This document shows positions 62,266 to 64,000 of a stretch of 64,000 nucleotides of DNA, in pieces (positions within the stretch are counted from its first letter, which is position 1; each line of letters begins with the position of its first letter). The DNA is taken from contig JALIZF010001617.1 in the NCBI GenBank assembly GCA_029948255.1, positions 1 to 64,000 on the forward strand. Direction: 5' to 3'. Source of the stretch: Telmatactis stephensoni (taxonomy: Eukaryota; Cnidaria; Anthozoa; Actiniaria; Isophelliidae). The notes below the pieces were generated by a model. That model searched no databases and was not told the DNA's origin. It worked only from the letters and a program-made list of their open reading frames with translations. Position numbers and translations under genes: made by a program.

Positions 62266-63844
62266 TTTGCTCATCTTTTCCTTGTGCTAAAGAGATCAAG
62301 CTGGTAGACGATTGACAGTTAATGTCTACACCTAACTCAAATTTTATTTAATTTTTACCTTTTTTAATGAAAAGGCGGGACAACTTCAATCATTTTTGTC
62401 AAATATGACTCACATTACAAAACTGCATATTCATATATGAACGAAAAGAAAACAAACAAACAAAACAAGAAGAAGGAAAAAAGAAAAATTCAATTATAAA
62501 ACTAGTTCGAAAGGACAACACACATGTATGTATGCATAAAGAGATAAAGAATGGTCTACACTAGAAATTCTACAGGTATTTATTGTTGATTTTACGATGT
62601 TTTCAACGTCACAAACTTGGTAAATGGTCCTGGTAGAATTTAAACTTTCTTTACGTGACAAAATACAATTGGCGACATTGAAAATGGTTAATTCTTTACT
62701 TCAACGTTAAGTTATGAATGGTAAAGCCTGGTTCTCAGTAGCGACGCAAGACGACGCATTAGCTTACGTTATTCGTGTTCTCACTGGAAAAGGATTACGC
62801 GTACGAGAGCGCAAGAGCGTACGAGATCGACGAAAGCGAGATTCGTGAACAAAAGGTTTGACATTCGCAAAAAGGGACCCAAAAATCGAATTTTTAGGGA
62901 ACATCGACTCGAAGCGAGCAACTTCAAAAATAAAGACAACTGGTCATATCTAACTTTAATCGATTACTATCATTAAGGCATAGTGTCTAATGATGTTCAA
63001 CTGACTAGTAAAGAGAACGTTCATTTGAAGAATTACCGCCGTTTGCATAATTACGAACCGCGTCAGACAAACTAAAACCGGGAATTCTTGGGTTGCCCTG
63101 ATGTCATCATAAAATTTTTCGGGCTTAATAAAGAATATTTTGGAATAAAATGTCTTGCATCAAAAAAAGCAGTTGAAGGTTTGTATCCATACCAAATTTT
63201 TAGTCATAAGAATATTTTGATAACGAGATACGAGCGATCAAATATCTTCATTGTTTGGTGTGAAATGTAGGGGTCCGCCATCTTGGTACACAACCTTTGT
63301 ACTTTCGCTTGCCTCAGTGTTCTCCAATAGCAATACTCCTTGGGAAAAAGAATCTCTATCCAAGTTTAAATACCTTCGAGTCAACCGAAGGAGCGTATTT
63401 TCCGAAGGAACGTTTGCACAGGGCTTTACGGGGATTTATATCATATTTGGTATATAACGCGCGCTCTAATTGGTCGACCAACCATGCATGTGTGATTACA
63501 GCACACACAAACAGCAAGTGATAACATGACGAGTATGCACGAGCCGCTGGACGAAGTGGCCTTAATTACGGTTTTAACCTGGCTTAAAGCTATCTCTCTC
63601 ATAAATAATCGGAGTGATAGTCTCCCCAAAGTTTTTCGGAGCATTACATTCGAGTGCAGAAGTATGAACAACTAGAAATCATTCTTTTAAAATTATCCAT
63701 TTGTCCAAGACAATAGAAATTGGAGACATGCGCAGATGTTATCACCTGCTGCTACACACACACACATATATGGCGAAATGTACATGTGCTCTGATTGGCT
63801 GGAATGTTATGATAAATATTATATAAAATAGATAGATTCCATTT

Positions 63845-64000
63845 TGCTATGTGCGTGTGTACTCTAATCGATGGACAGAAGACGTCAAAATGTGGCGAGA
63901 AACAACAGTCACGCCACTCGACTTCGTCCCGTGGCGTTTTTTATTCTCATCACACATTTTGACGACATCTGTGCATCTATTAGAGTACAGACGCACGGAA
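63845..64000. mobile_element. inverted repeat at the window edge
   Basis: gtgcgtgtgtactctaatcg ... gacgtcaaaatgtg on the left is inverted at cacattttgacgacatc ... attagagtacagacgcac on the right. The element may continue beyond 64000. Confidence 0.65.

Larger units (their letters stand above)
60625..64000. other. right flank: repeats, no intact gene
   Basis: Apart from the LINE relic (61975-62265), the region holds a palindrome at 60972-60997, dispersed repeat DNA at 62555-62720 related to 46690-46870, and an inverted repeat at the right edge. Short open frames at 63088-63520 show no recognisable domain. Confidence 0.5.

Overview
This is eukaryotic nuclear DNA from an animal. The genes are split by short introns of a few hundred bases to about 4 kb with GT/AG borders, and the proteins are metazoan types. 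The mix of an ADAM10 (Kuzbanian) sheddase, a GH31 alpha-glucosidase, a tandem cluster of single-coding-exon class A GPCRs, many fold-back (MITE-like) repeats, tRNA-derived SINEs and CR1/L2-like LINE relics fits a cnidarian, most likely an anthozoan such as a coral or anemone. That assignment is inference; I cannot name the species.

Layout. 1-8.6 kb (+): a possible first exon at the left edge and a convincing terminal coding exon at 8289-8558 of a gene I do not recognise; the rest is repeats. 8.6-14.2 kb: no gene; a tandem duplication and two fold-back elements. 14.2-26.9 kb (-): a complete ADAM10 orthologue, reconstructed as 14 coding exons with compatible phases at every junction, 771 residues, from signal peptide to cytoplasmic tail. 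26.9-29.2 kb: intergenic repeats. 29.2-43.7 kb (-): 15 exons encoding the catalytic core and C-terminus (about 622 residues) of a GH31 alpha-glucosidase of the lysosomal GAA/maltase-glucoamylase type. Its N-terminal third was not found in the window, and one exon carries a one-base frameshift. 43.7-48.1 kb: repeats and a tRNA-like unit. 48.1-50.6 kb (-): a 5'-truncated, degenerate LINE with two younger fold-back elements inserted in it. 51.2-60.7 kb (+): three head-to-tail copies of a GPCR unit; the first two have intact 292-residue receptors and the third is a pseudogene. 60.7-64 kb: repeats, a LINE C-terminal relic and an inverted repeat running into the right edge.

How the genes relate. 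There is no operon or functional cassette. ADAM10 is a housekeeping cell-surface sheddase (Notch pathway), the GH31 enzyme digests alpha-glucans such as glycogen, and the GPCR cluster looks like a lineage-specific receptor expansion. The most informative material is evolutionary: a fold-back element with a TA target duplication that separates one GPCR unit from its sister, an older element shared by both, independent purine-repeat expansions at the same site in both units, nested transposons, and the frameshifted, apparently N-terminally incomplete GH31 gene. I saw no bacterial, phage or CRISPR-type system and no credible novel multigene system.
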